A stretch of DNA of 6,339 bases, from contig JAGLLQ010000525.1 in the NCBI GenBank assembly GCA_023140455.1, positions 1 to 6,339 on the forward strand. The letters run 5' to 3'. Below are positions 5,806 through 6,339 of this stretch, in pieces. The stretch's first letter is position 1. The number at the start of each line of letters is the position of its first letter. A program made the translations under genes and the position numbers. Origin of the DNA: Desulfobacteraceae bacterium (lineage in GTDB: Bacteria > Desulfobacterota > Desulfobacteria > Desulfobacterales > Desulfobacteraceae). The notes under the pieces were generated by a model. It ran no database searches, was not told where the DNA came from, and worked only from the letters and a program-made list of their open reading frames with translations.

Positions 5806-6339
5806 TTAAGCCTGTTTTTTTTTATGCCATCTTTTTTCTTTAACACTTTGTTTGACAGGTGCGCATGTGGTTTTTATGGATCCTGCACCAAAAAGAGAAT
5901 CCACCTCTTTAAAAAATTCTTTAGTGCTTGAAACTTTAAAATCATCGGATGTTTTAATCAATATATCTGAGTCATCCTGTGACTTAATTGCTATATATGA
6001 CGAACATTTTCCAGGATACATGGAAAAAATGTCTTTTAATTTCTCCAGATTCTCAGAAATTTTTAAATCTGAAGAAATATTTATTACTATATTCTGTGTC
6101 CATTCTTCTTCAGCTCTTTCAATTGGTATGAGCTTCTTTGCTATTAGATTTACAGAATTCTCTTTTTTCTGAACATCACCTTCCAAAATCACAGCTTCCT
6201 CATCTGTAATTAATTGATGTGTATCTATGTAAAGGTCTGGGAAAACGACAATTTCAATAATCCCCTGACCATCATCAATTGATGCAAAAGCCATCATGTC
6301 ACCTTTTTTAGTTTTATGAGCTTTTTCAAGTTTTAAAAA
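5806..6339 (-). CDS. dnaE: DNA polymerase III alpha subunit, C-terminal part (5' end outside window)
   Basis: The frame is open to the right edge of the window, so the gene begins outside and the ATG at 6295-6297 is internal. About 177 residues are visible. They start in the OB-fold region typical of DnaE (KKGDMMAFASIDDGQG, then IEIVVFPDLY), continue through ILEGDVQKKE and LIAKKLIPIERAEEEW, and end with the C-terminal tau-interaction-like domain (KLKDIFSMYPG to FFKEVDSLFG). E. coli DnaE has the same order: an OB strand set, GQV, then a domain ending in a short tail. The subunit is the replicative polymerase of the chromosome; the polymerase and PHP domains lie outside this window. The protein ends in a Lys/Arg-rich tail (KEKRWHKKKQA) rather than the acidic QVELEF-type end of E. 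coli. The gene leads the minus-strand cluster, so downstream genes may receive read-through from it. Confidence 0.92.
   Translation of the reverse strand, partial: FLKLEKAHKTKKGDMMAFASIDDGQGIIEIVVFPDLYIDTHQLITDEEAVILEGDVQKKENSVNLIAKKLIPIERAEEEWTQNIVINISSDLKISENLEKLKDIFSMYPGKCSSYIAIKSQDDSDILIKTSDDFKVSSTKEFFKEVDSLFGAGSIKTTCAPVKQSVKEKRWHKKKQA

Noticed and set aside
5852..6172. Plus-strand open frame of 106 codons
   Set aside because: It lies antisense within the conserved dnaE C-terminus, and its Ser/Phe-rich product is typical of a reverse-strand shadow.

Overview
The window is an AT-rich, gene-dense piece of a bacterial chromosome. The organism is probably an anaerobic Gram-negative bacterium. 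The nearest fit I can suggest is a low-GC member of the Desulfobacterota (former Deltaproteobacteria). That placement is inferred from a ferredoxin with a Cys-rich CxCCxCCC patch, which I associate with sulfate reducers and related anaerobes, from a DjlA-type co-chaperone, and from a proteobacterial-looking DnaE C-terminus. It is not proven. I see no tRNA, rRNA, CRISPR array, insertion sequence or phage gene, and no gene-free stretch longer than about 125 bases.

Left part (1-1292): the end of a plus-strand iron-sulfur protein (5' end outside the window) converges with minus-strand djlA. Their stop codons are only 4 bases apart and lie inside one hairpin that looks like a two-way terminator. 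DjlA is a J-domain partner of DnaK with a membrane-type N-terminus and a TerB domain.

Middle (1293-1695): a 124-base divergent spacer carries plausible promoters for djlA and for a small plus-strand gene. That gene encodes an 88-residue membrane-anchored protein with a Lys-rich middle and an acidic tail. It converges with the large minus-strand cluster, again with a small inverted repeat over both stop codons.

Right part (1689-6339): six minus-strand genes lie head to tail with gaps of 14 to 49 bases. In transcription order they are the C-terminus of dnaE (5' end outside the window), a zinc-less MDR oxidoreductase, a 63-residue Cys/Trp-rich protein, a membrane-anchored metallophosphoesterase, a FetB-type permease, and a UbiA/MenA-type prenyltransferase. 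The spacing suggests one transcript or a few overlapping ones. The last four products are either membrane or envelope proteins or a small putative metal-binding protein. They could share a membrane or lipid theme, but the sequence shows no common pathway.

I did not find convincing evidence for a new multi-gene system. The points most worth a second look are the 63-residue C2HC-like protein, the permease with no ATPase gene beside it, the Cys-rich patch of the ferredoxin-like protein, and the charge-segregated 88-residue protein.
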